A stretch of 64,000 nucleotides of DNA from Cloeon dipterum (Eukaryota; Arthropoda; Insecta; Ephemeroptera; Baetidae): the NCBI RefSeq assembly GCF_949628265.1, contig NC_088788.1, forward strand, positions 28,568,335 through 28,632,334, in the 5' to 3' direction. Shown here one piece after another: positions 1 to 10,207 of the stretch. The notes beneath the pieces are model-generated. The model made no database searches and had not been told where the DNA came from. It saw only the letters and a list, made by a program, of their open reading frames with translations. The position numbers were made by a program, and so were the translations under genes. Each line of letters opens with the position of its first letter. The first letter of the stretch is position 1.

Positions 1-720
1 GAAAGTCTGACACAGTGACTGTTGTGCCAGCAGAAGGTCTCTGCTCATCAGAAGGATTGATGGAAGAGGCTGCATCCTGCTCAAAGATTTTAGAGTATGT
101 TGAACCACTGGCCAAAGCTTTGGAGACAATATCCAAACGTTTGCTGCATTTTATAATGCTGGCCAAAGCTTCTCCTCGAAAACCATACTTGTCCAATTTG
201 TGCTTGAGGTCATTAAGGGAGTGGCATTTGCTCGTCATATACCTGGAAGGATTTGGCAATTAGATCATCTCAAAACATCACTTCAAAATTTGAAATAACT
301 TGCCTCTCTCCCACAAATCGCAGGTTATTTTTGTCAATTCCATGGCCATTGTCAATAACTTGGATTTTGTACAAGCTAAAGTCAACCCTCACTGCAATAC
401 ATGTTGCCCCAGCATCAATAGAGTTGCAAACCTGTAATAAAGCAACAGGTAATATTTGGTGCAAGAAACAGTGATAAAATAATGCAGATATGATAATTAA
501 TTTATTTAAGTGTACATATCTACATGTTGTACATTAATTTAGTAAAATAGTATCGATAAAAATTATGGATTTTAACTATCTATGTACGCCTTACAAGTTC
601 AGAAACGCATGAAGCGAAGCTATTGACTGTTACGCTGGACCTGATCAGCGAAGTGACAGACTCAGAGAGCTTCCTAATCTCGCCAGAACACTTTCCATCA
701 GCTCTGGATGAGGACGTCAT
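1..720 (-). CDS. MLH3: MLH3 DNA mismatch-repair protein, N-terminal part (runs off left edge)
   Basis: Three exons are visible on the minus strand: 720-595, 431-304 and 242-1 (continuing out of the window). They encode the GHKL ATPase domain of a MutL homologue. Visible motifs are SELVCNSIDAGAT (motif I, catalytic E and N), DNGHGID (motif II), RYMTSKCHS and YGFRGEALASI (motif III), then AGTTVTV. The RYxTSKCHS form favours MLH3 over MLH1, PMS1 and PMS2. MLH3 pairs with MLH1 in mismatch repair and meiotic crossing over. The start at 720 is the Met closest to the family N-terminus; an in-frame Met at 804 also exists, so the start is uncertain. The 61-nt second intron (303-243) uses a GC donor (AG|GCAAGT). 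The MutL C-terminal endonuclease domain is outside the window. Confidence 0.88.
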
Positions 721-3299
721 CGTAACAACTTTACAGACTCCGTCATTGAAATCTCCGGTGTCATTCTGCAGAAATTGTGAAAGTATGTGATACATTATAT
801 ACATTATTTAAATTATATTTTGTACAAAGCGTTCGAAGTAAGAAGTGAATGTGAATCGGAAATAAAAAAAACTATCTCCTACAAGCAAAAACGATTGAAC
901 GGCAGGAAATCGTGTATGAATATTCTAATTAATTCTTCTCGTCAGCAGGTCGAAGAATTCTTTAATCTTACCTACAGGAAGCGAGGGAAATCGAGCGTAT
1001 CGGATGCAATTTAAGTTTTATGGAGGCTAGAGAGTTTGAAGAGAGCGAATGTTGTCCCTTTGATTGGCATTCGAGCTGATATGTTTACATTTTACTCTAC
1101 CCCCACTCATGTGTCTCGAGTTCAGCTGACCAATGGGTGGTGGTTGCAACACTTGCCCGCCAAACACGATGCGCGCGAAAGGAAAGGAGAGCAAAAAATA
1201 ATTCGCATCCGAGTGAGAGGTAAAATAAAAATGATCTAATGGTTCGTGTCCGCTGCACTCGCTGCAGTATCAAGTTGAAGGTCGTAATTGCAGCCTGTGT
1301 TCCGAGACACGATTATTATGTGCATTCGTAGCGTAAAAGCTCTACTTCTCTGATATCAAATAATACACACACCGTTTAACTGCTTTCAATTGAGTAAAAA
1401 TAGCAGAGCTGCACTAGGCTCATTAGCAGTGTGTGAATGGCATATATGCGAGAGAAGAGAGAAAGTTAATATTAAATTCCTGTCTGCGCTCGTTGAGAAT
1501 TTAGCTAGTGAAAATGGGAAATAACGATGTTGCATTCACAAAGCATAACTTACGATTAACCAGCCGAATACAATGAAACGACATAAAATTAACGAAGCTC
1601 TCTGCTTTCCTTTGAGTCTGATATGCACACAATCTAAACTTTAAATTGAAAGCTCCATGTATAGCTCCTGTGCTTCGCTCTGCATGAGCTGCACAAAAGT
1701 TAAATTGAGCATTTAAAAGGGTGCGAAATATTATATGCGATTTATAAGCTTATTATCTGAATGAGGATCACTGAATAATAAAATAATATATTCATAGCAA
1801 TGTAGTGTACAATAAAATAATATTAATATCGTTATGCAGTAAGGGGTGCCTGCCGTTGTGTAGAGCTTTTAAATAAAAGAAACCAATAATGTAAATAAGC
1901 CGACTGTGCAAAAATACATATATTATATTGATATGGTAGAGTAAAACATAGCGTGTTAATGCATGAAATCCTTTTTCATGTCAGCAAAAATATTGTATGA
2001 AGAGCAATGATGTAGTTTTGTTGGTACAATTCTCAACGACAACCTACTGTTATTTAGAAATCGCTATCAATAAATGGAACAAATTACGAAAAAATACTTT
2101 ATCAAATTATAATTTACAATAGTTTATTAAACACAGAATTTGTATACAACTAATTTGAAAATATAAAATAAATTATAATTCAACAAATTATTTTTTCTAC
2201 ACTTTACAAATTGCACAAAAAGTGCAATTGAATCAAAATTAAAAAGGTACAATTTTCCCTCTATTGGTCCCACCAGCGGCGTATCATAAATATAAATTCC
2301 AGAATTAGTCGATTAATTACAGTGAGTAATTTTAATGGATTCTGGTTCAATGGATCTTGTATTTTAGTTTAAGAACCACTTACGTAGTTCGTTTGGGTAT
2401 TTGTTGCATCTTGCTGCGGTTGTTTATTAGTTTAATTACATTCATGTTCCCAAACGACATTTTTGCATAATTTGCTTTACTGATGGCAGAGCATTGCCCT
2501 TACCGTGACACCCGTAAGCATTGATATGTGTGTTTTAAGATGATTTCTGGTTGCGCAATTAAAGTTAAGTGCTGTAAACGAGGCAATAGTTTATAAAATT
2601 ACCATAAAATGTTTTCGAATAAAAAGTAAAAATGTAACAGGTTGGGGTAAAAGGCGAGTAAAAGTTGAATTTCGCCAAGAGGAGGAAATAGAAACTGTAA
2701 AAACTGGTTCGAGTATTTTAACCACAAAAAGCGCTCTTGTTCCAAAGAGAGACCAGCCCGTTGAAATATAAAACTAAATAATCAAATTAATCTCGGCGCG
2801 CGCTAGACAAAATCGTCAAAAGAAAAAGCGCAGATTAGAACGAGACTGACAGCCCTGGAGGGCCTAAGCATAAAATCGTCTCACGCACTCGAATCGCCTT
2901 TTACGAGGCTCGTTGAACTGAACAAACGCGAGAATCTGCTCGCACACGTCCCTAACAAATTTCTCTTTCTACGAGCTATATCAGTAATTAAGCGATCAAT
3001 CTCTCATCGGGTGCTATTAGCCGCTTGACTCCTTTTTTACCTGCGATGACTCGATCGCTCTTGGTCATATAATAAAATTGGTCTGGTCTTCTGGAAAAAA
3101 ACTGGATATTTGTATAAGAAGCCGTCTAAATGAACGGGTTTTCACTCTGGACATAATTTGACGGTGCTCCCAAAGGTCCTCTCTTGTCACTATACATACC
3201 TACTGTATCTCTTGAGCTAGAGCGTTGCTCTTGGAGGGAATGTGACCCAGATCAAGCGCAGGAAGGAAGGAAGCTCGCGTCGCTCTGCTCCATCCCCGG
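721..3299. other. Intergenic region between MLH3 and the first cuticular gene
   Basis: About 2.6 kb without a recognisable gene. The first 500 bases should hold the MLH3 promoter; GATTGGC near 1061 and ACCAATG near 1130 are CCAAT-box-like. The rest is AT-rich. Open frames at 787-1239 on the plus strand have no family features and look like chance. The last few hundred bases before 3300 should carry cuticular-gene enhancers, but I recognise no specific site. Confidence 0.5.
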
Positions 3300-3313
3300 T
3301 ATAAAAAGAGCCG
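3300..3313 (+). promoter_or_regulatory. TATA box of RR-2 cuticular gene
   Basis: TATAAAAAGAGCCG lies 43 bases before the ATG at 3343 and implies transcription starting near 3330. The same 14 bases occur as the TATA region of the second cuticular gene (minus strand, 8108-8095). Confidence 0.8.
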
Positions 3314-3342
3314 GGCCCTCCCGGTTGTCGTTCACTCTCGCT

Positions 3343-5640
3343 ATGACTTCGCTTAAAGTACGTACTCGCTCTCATTGCGGTTCTTTCGCCTCAGAGCTCT
3401 ATACGCTCTGAAAAAAGCTTCCAGTCTTTAAGAAGTGTAAATCCCAACTAATTTTTCGAAATCTTCGCAGATATCAGCCGCAGTCCTGTTGCTGGCAACA
3501 GCAGCCTGTGCTCAGTTAGGAGGCGGCAAAGGCGGTGTCGGAGAACAACAAGGATATGGACATGGAGGATACTATCATGTAAGTAAAAAATATTTTAGTT
3601 TAAGAGAAGTTTGTTTTCAAATAATTTTTAAACTATCATAATTTTTAAACTATAGTTTTCATACTGAATCCATGGTTTTTATTATGACGAAAAATCCAAA
3701 AATGATTTAAATCTCTATTTAAATAAAATTTAACTTTGGCTCAACCTGTTCTTCATACACAAAGAGGAAAGCCGTTGCATTATTTTCCTATTTTAATTAA
3801 ACAGCCTGTGAGTAATTTTTTATTTAAAAAAATATATTTTATGTTGAAACTCTTGACCAAATAGAAAATATTGATTTAGCTAAATCGCACTCAATTAATT
3901 ATGTAATTTTTCCATTTTACGACTTCCCCATAGTAATTATTATGAAGTGGTGGACCGATATTTTATTTTGCCTCGCAGCAATCACTTTTGATGGAAACAA
4001 AAACTGGTTTATCTGCTCTTCCACTAATTATCTTGTATGCTTCTGGGAAATTTCACCTTCGTTCTTTTACGAGACCACATTTTTATACAAAGGTCTCTCT
4101 GTGTATCGAAAAATATCAAGCCACTTTCGTCAACTTTCCAATCCAGAATATTTTCACCTCTTCATCTGATCTCCTCTAAATAAATATCTGAAATTTACAG
4201 ACTCCTCACTACAACTACGAGTACGGTGTTACTGATACTAAGACCGGTGACAGCAAGAGGCATAAGGAGACTCGTGAGGGTGACAGCACCCACGGCGAGT
4301 ACAGCTTCACTGAGTCCGACGGCACTGTGCGCACTGTGAAGTACCAAGTGAACGGCAAGAGCGGCTTCGTCGCAACTGTCTCGCACTCTGGTCACAGCAA
4401 GCACCCTGCCCAGTACACCCAATACTATAACGCGCCAGCCGTGAAACAGGAGGAGCAGCCCGCTAAGCCCATTGTCCTCCAGGACAATGAGGACAATGTT
4501 GTCCCTGTGGCCGTAGCACCCGCTCCAGCCCATTTCACTCAGGCTTGGGCCGCGCAGCAGCAGCAAGAGCATGTCCCGCAGCAACAACATGTCCCGCAGC
4601 AACCACAAATCCCTCTGCAGCAGTACGTCCCTCAGTACCAATACGTTCCTCAGCAACAGCAGCAGCATTACGTCCCTGAGGTCGCCGCGCCTGCCCCTGC
4701 TAACGCTGGCAACCGAGAGATTTACGGAGTCCCGCTGAGGTACCTTCCTCCTCCATCTGCTGCCCCCGCTCCTGTCCATGACGGAAGCAGCCAGCAGGTC
4801 CCGAGTGGAGTGCCCGCCCAGCAACATGGACAGTATGCCCTGCAGGGTGCTGGATACTACAATGTCGGCGATAACAAGAATAACGGTCAGCTTTCCTTGA
4901 ACGGCCCTGATGTCGCTTCTCTTTTTGCTGCTTATGAACAGGCTGGGTTTGGATATGGAAAGGGTGTCGTAGCTCAGGGTGGTTTGGGAGGCGCTCAGGG
5001 TGGTTTGGCTGGTGTTCAGGGTGGTCTCCATAACAGTTACGGGTTGGGAGGTAGCTCTTACGAAATCGCTGAAAATGACGCTTCCGGGGAGAAGGACAAG
5101 GAGGAGACCCCAGTGAGAGCTCCTGTCAAGGGGCAAACCGTTCAGGGAGGCCAAGAAGTTGCTCAGGGTCTGGGAGCTTTGAATGGATACGGAAAAGGAG
5201 GATTGACCCTAGCGACCTTTGGCAACGCTCAGAAGGAGTTTGGGCAGGGCGCTATTGCTGCGCAAAGCGCAGATTTTGGAAATATCAAGGGAGCGGGGTT
5301 GGAAGGATTTGGAGGAAATTATGGAGGCTATCAATTTTCGCAGGCAGAACTTGCTAAGGCTCTAGAGGGATACGAAGGACTCAAGGGAGCAGGACAGTTT
5401 TCATTTGACGGTGCTAAAGATGGGTATGCGGGCTTCAGCAAGAGCCTCAATGGTTTCAGACCTATTTTGAATGGCAAGGGTTCCTATGGTGGTTTGGACG
5501 AATACGCAGGGTTCCAAGCTGACGCCCCCAAGGCTGAAGTGGTCAAGAGTAGACCCGTCCCTATTGTTAAAAGTGTGAGGTATATACCTGCAGTCAAAAT
5601 ACCAAAGGTTCTTAGACCAGTCACTCTCATCCACCATTAA
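3343..5640 (+). CDS. RR-2 cuticular protein with long Gln/Gly-rich tail (520 aa)
   Basis: Exons 3343-3357, 3471-3578 and 4201-5640. The tiny first exon (MTSLK) joins a signal peptide (ISAAVLLLATAACAQ), the usual layout of insect cuticular genes. Exon 3 opens with a Rebers-Riddiford RR-2 chitin-binding domain: YNYEYGVTDTKTGDSK, then EGDSTHGEYSF, DGTVRTVKY and GFVATV. A secreted structural protein of hard cuticle is expected. After the domain comes an unusual tail of about 400 residues: first a Gln/Pro region with VPQQ and YVPQ repeats, then Gly-rich repeats built on AQGGLGG, AQGGLAG and VQGGL. Most RR-2 proteins are 100-250 aa, so the tail is long for the family. A polyadenylation signal AATAAA lies at 5941-5946. 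The large minus-strand frame at 4195-5154 is a shadow of the repetitive coding. Confidence 0.93.
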
Positions 5641-5946
5641 ATCATTATTTTCCATCACTCCCAATTCCTCTTCGCGAATTCACAAAATTTGCATAGCTGC
5701 AGATGTCTTCCAACACTTGAATCCTGTGGATTTCCTTCCTGTCGTTCACTTGTTAATGCAAGGGATTCCAGGGTGCGTTAACTTAGAGAGCTCATCAGGG
5801 TCTGGTAGAAACGATCGGTGGGTTAATTTTTCTTGAAAAAATTTAGCTGCACCAGAACTGTCATAAGCGCGCCAGTTGTGAAATTTCCAGCCTGTAAAAA
5901 GCTCAACCAGTTTTCATCTTTTGTAAATAGTTTCATCATCAATAAA

Positions 5947-6935
5947 AATCATTTTTTATGAATTATGATTTTAATTCCCTTCACCATTTTTGTGGGATCA
6001 TTTATGATAATGATATACATATTCATTTAAAGAAAGTCATTCGCAGTAGATTTTGTTTCTAAATATTTTTCTGATAGAAATTCCTAATCTTTATATCAGT
6101 ATTAGAATAATTATTATAATTTGAATTCAAATGATTTTTATTCATTTAAATTTAGTATTTTTATCATTATTTGCTTTTAGTACTTAAAATAGAGATATTT
6201 TCAATTTAACAAATTAAAATAGAATCATCAAATGCCATATCGTAGAGCAGCGAGCAGCAACGCTTCTTTTTCGTTTTTATCTTAAACTGTCCCTTTAATT
6301 ACCTTCGTGATCACTGTCATTAATTTTCACATCGATTAACAAGTGCGATTAACAAATACACATTGGAAAATATTGTTTGCCAAACCATACAAATCCCGTA
6401 TATGCATGTGTTTCCTTGGGAACAGTGTTATGTCCAGTATGAGGACGTGCGAAATTATTGTTCTCTTCAAAATTCACTTATAGCAACCCATCTCCTAATT
6501 TTGAGGCTCTCATGATTTATTAATATTGTAATTCAAAAACGCTAGGACCCAAAATTAAAATTAAAAATAGGAAATTTGAAAATATTACGGATATAAAACA
6601 TAATAACCTATCTCAATACCTAAACACATTAACAAATGCCTAAAAACAACTATCATGTTTCTATTTTGCTGCCGTTAAAAATTTACCTTCAAAATTTATT
6701 TTTTTAAGATTTAAGAGTATGGGATTATATTCCTGTAATATTATTGGAACATAATTGCTTTTATATTCGATCATTTAGACTAGCAATGGTCCATTCCAAG
6801 AAGTCTGAGAAAACAATAAATTTTGATTTGAATTTTTAACATTAATCTTATGCATACTTTTAAATAAATTTAGAGTAAAGCAACTTTTTGTTCAACGATT
6901 CAGTGAAAGATATTTTGTTTAGTGAAAAGTGGTCA
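5947..6935. other. Intergenic, between convergent cuticular genes
   Basis: About 1 kb of AT-rich sequence separating the 3' ends of the two cuticular genes. No open frame, RNA gene or repeat could be supported here. A polyadenylation signal for the minus-strand gene (TTTATT, read as AATAAA) ends the block at 6936-6941. Confidence 0.5.
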
Positions 6936-7006
6936 TTTATTGAGGTAAAAAGGTTTAAGCTCTAACAGTCTCAAAGGGGTGCTAACAACAAGTGATCAAC
7001 GAGAAT

Positions 7007-8042
7007 TTAGTAGGCACCAGCACCGTAGCCTCCAGTATAACCATTGTCTTGGTGTCCAGAGTGGTGGTGGGTCTGGGGGTGAGTGGCGTGTCCCGAGTGG
7101 TGCACAGTGGCGATGAAGCCGCTCTTGCCCTTGACGTAGTACTTGACGGTACGGGTAGTTCCGTCAGCCTCCTTGAACGAGTATTCGCCCTCGGTGTGGT
7201 CGCCGTCGCGCTTCTCTGTGTGCTTCTTGATGTCGTGCGTGTGGTCATCGTGGACGCCGTAATTGTAGACGTACTTGGGATGCTGAAATAGTGGTACATT
7301 CGTTAATTAAGAACAGAGAGGACGCCTGCAGATTGGAAAGTATGCAACCTGCGTTGCACCATTAAATTTTCTTGTCTCATACATGATCCCATCAACAATA
7401 ATTTCAACGCGCGTGTTTTTACTACTGAATTCCGGTGACTTGTTATAACGGAGTTAAATAGCGGTGAGAGGTTCGTTTTGAATCGGAAACAAGATTTTTT
7501 AGAGTAATGCCGCGGTGCAAGCGCGAGGTAAAAGTTTTGTGATAGTGCGCGGCATCAAAATACACACGGAGAAAGTAAAATGCCTCAATTTGACAAGAGA
7601 ATGTAGTGCAAACACTTACGTGAAGATAGAGAAATCTAATTATGATTTGACTCACGTGGTAGTATTCAGGGTAGTGATGGTCACCACCACCATGTCCAGC
7701 AGCCTCCTGTCCTCCGTAGCCGTAACCGTTGGAGTCGAACTGTGCAGAAACAGCAACGACCACCAGGGCCAAGCAAACGATGACCTAAAATAATTTTGAA
7801 TTCAGTTTGCTATGGTCAACTAATTCAGTAGCTTTCAGAATTAAACATTTTTGTATATACTTTCAAGTTCATATTTAAAAAGGATCTAGTTATAAAAAGA
7901 AATTAATCCTGAAAGATGGAATTACAGTAAAATTTGGTTTTAAATTTACTCCAATTGATAATATTAGAGCGCAAAATTATTTTCAGTTGCAAAATACTGG
8001 TGAAATTATTTTCACCAATCTTACCAGACGAGATGAAGCCAT
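7007..8042 (-). CDS. RR-2 cuticular protein (140 aa)
   Basis: Exons 8042-8025, 7784-7656 and 7282-7007. Exon 1 encodes MASSRL and joins the signal peptide VIVCLALVVVAVSAQ. Exon 3 carries the complete RR-2 domain: YVYNYGVHDDHTHDIK, then GDHTEGEYSF, DGTTRTVKYYV and GFIATVHH. The C-terminus is His/Gly/Tyr-rich (THHHSGHQ, ending GAGAY). It is a typical short secreted chitin-binding protein of exo- or mesocuticle. Intron positions and phases (after a 5-6 codon first exon, and just before the RR domain) match the gene at 3343-5640, so the two are probably tandem duplicates now facing each other. Confidence 0.94.
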
Positions 8043-8094
8043 GGTAAATGTAATTGGATCACAGGTGTACTGAGACTGACTTGATTGAGTCGTA

Positions 8095-8108
8095 CGGCTC
8101 TTTTTATA
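8095..8108 (-). promoter_or_regulatory. TATA box of second cuticular gene
   Basis: Read on the minus strand this is TATAAAAAGAGCCG, 66 bases before the ATG at 8042. It is identical over 14 bases to the TATA region of the neighbouring cuticular gene at 3300-3313. Confidence 0.75.
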
Positions 8109-8109
8109 C

Positions 8110-10016
8110 GAAAAAGTGGAAGCGTAAAAGTGGAAGTAGAGCTGCTGGTCCACAGTCCCCACACTCGGTGATCGGTGCCCAATGATGCATTTTTTTCTTC
8201 CGTTCGGACGCGCTCGCACGTTCACACGCGCGCGCCGAAAATGAGTTATTAATTCCCTCCATGCAATCCACTTATTCACTTCGTTACTCGCTCTGCTGGA
8301 TACCCACAGATAATGCACACTGCACTTAATCGAGCCAATCGATATGCACGCGCACTGCTGAGTAAGAAAATCGGCCGAGCGAGTGAGTTTCTAAATTTGC
8401 GTCCAATAATCATGATAATCACATTAACGAATCGGTTTGTGCACCTGTCACTTTTTCACCAGCGAGTGCGTTTCTACTATAACAGCCGCTCGTATTATGA
8501 AAAATGAGATGCAGAAAAGTGCGGAGGATTAATAGCGAGAGAGTTTTTATTACCTCGCAATTATGATTAAATTTACTAACGAAGCGTTAAACTATTTGGA
8601 TTTCACCTGATATAAGCTGCAGCTGAAATTCGCACAATTCTGTGTACCGAACATGTGAGGCGCGAGTTTAATCGGCCGGTGCAAAAATGAAAGTTTGCTT
8701 TCAGAAAAATGAAATGCTAAATTATCTGGTGTGATACGATATCTGGGTGATTTCCCTCCTTCTTCTCTCTCACACTTATCAGCAAGTCATCAATTTTTCT
8801 GTCGTGCCGGGTGGCCGAAAAGGGAAGTCCAAGTTTCTCACTCAGCAGGTGTTGAATATTACGCATTCGGTCTGTTCACTTCCTGTTTGATTTTGATTCA
8901 AAGGAGAGCAAGTTCTCGTGCCGTGCACAGTTTTTGTCATTCATGACGAATTGCGTAACTGGTTTGCAATTACGAGTTTGCGTCTTAATTTTAGCACTGC
9001 TGCGACAAATTCTGCAACATCCGTAACAGGTAACAGGTTCTTGGAGAAGTGGGACTGGATTAATTGAAACTACAGGTCAGATATTTTTCTTTTAAATTTT
9101 ATTATTACATCCTGTTAGTTCATAAATACATATTATAGTAAAGAGTAAATGAATGTCAAATGAAAGCACTCTTAGGTTTTACAAACAATAATCCTCCGAA
9201 AGGGTTAATAATTTAATATTAGGAACTCAATAGTTGAAGATAATCCAAACTTATCCTTCTTCAAAGTGGCGTGGCTGTTTGATAAGGAGAATAAATTTAA
9301 AAAACACCTTTTTTGAAATTGTGTCATAAATGAAGTGTTTATAATTGACAGTAAACAGCTTGAATAGTGTGAAGACACAAAAATCTTTTGAATACACTAT
9401 TAAGAAAGTGCCAAATGCCTGAACCACCTGCATTTGGTATTTAAATTGCAATCAGAAATGTCTTTGTAATAGTAATTGTCAAGATAATTGAGAGATTATG
9501 GTGTAAAAATGAGTGAATGGTTTCGATCAGTGTTGAAATTCGACCAAAAACATAAAGACACAGAAACAAAAAATCCTTAGTAGTTGTTTCTTAAATTTAT
9601 CTAGAAAATTTTCTAAATCGTGAAAATAAATCATCTTTGTATGTTTATGCTAAATTTTCAAATCATTCTTAACTTTAGAGAGCGCAAAGGGTATTATTAA
9701 ATGATCAAATAGTATAAGCCTACAGTCAGTCATATACCACATACCAACTAAAAGATTTTTTTAAAAAAAAAGTTATGTTTGGAATTTCCGTTACTTCACT
9801 TTTTGTCTTAAACATTGAATTTTTTTAAAATGCTGTATTTCATTGGAAATGATCATTTATATTAGTTCGCTTTAGTTATCCCTCATTAAATTATGGTTTT
9901 TAAAATTTCATTGCTCTTGCACTCTGAATGAATCAGAAATCACATTGGAAATATGTTAGTAAAAATACTTTCTATTCTTGTTAGAAGCTCCATTCCATTG
10001 TTAAAAAGACTCATAA
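8110..10016. other. Intergenic between cuticular gene and ZC2HC1 gene
   Basis: Nearly 2 kb without a supportable gene. The part next to 8110 should contain upstream regulatory DNA of the minus-strand cuticular gene. Open frames at 7983-8318, 8313-8507, 8731-8946 and 9251-9451 show no domain, signal peptide or matching splice sites. Polyadenylation-like TTTATT at 10017-10022 may belong to the ZC2HC1 gene to the right. Confidence 0.45.
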
Positions 10017-10207
10017 TTTATTTTACATTTTGCTCCCAATCAATGAAATAAAGTAATTAAATTTTGTTTTAAGATCAAGAAACTATTTTAATCTACCAAT
10101 GCGTAAACCTTCATATCAGTTTCATCAATGATTTTCTCGGCATTTCTCTCATCAGTATAAAAATATTGGAATCTTAAGACGGCAGCCACAGGGGGGACAA
10201 GAGCAGC

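Noticed and set aside
4195-5154. 319-residue open frame on the minus strand
   Set aside because: It lies wholly antisense to the repetitive RR-2 cuticular exon and has a Leu/Val-rich composition created by reading Gln/Gly codon repeats backwards.
6982-7299. Open frames on both strands over the second cuticular gene
   Set aside because: They are shifted-frame shadows of the RR-2 exon, which has correct splice sites and a conserved domain.
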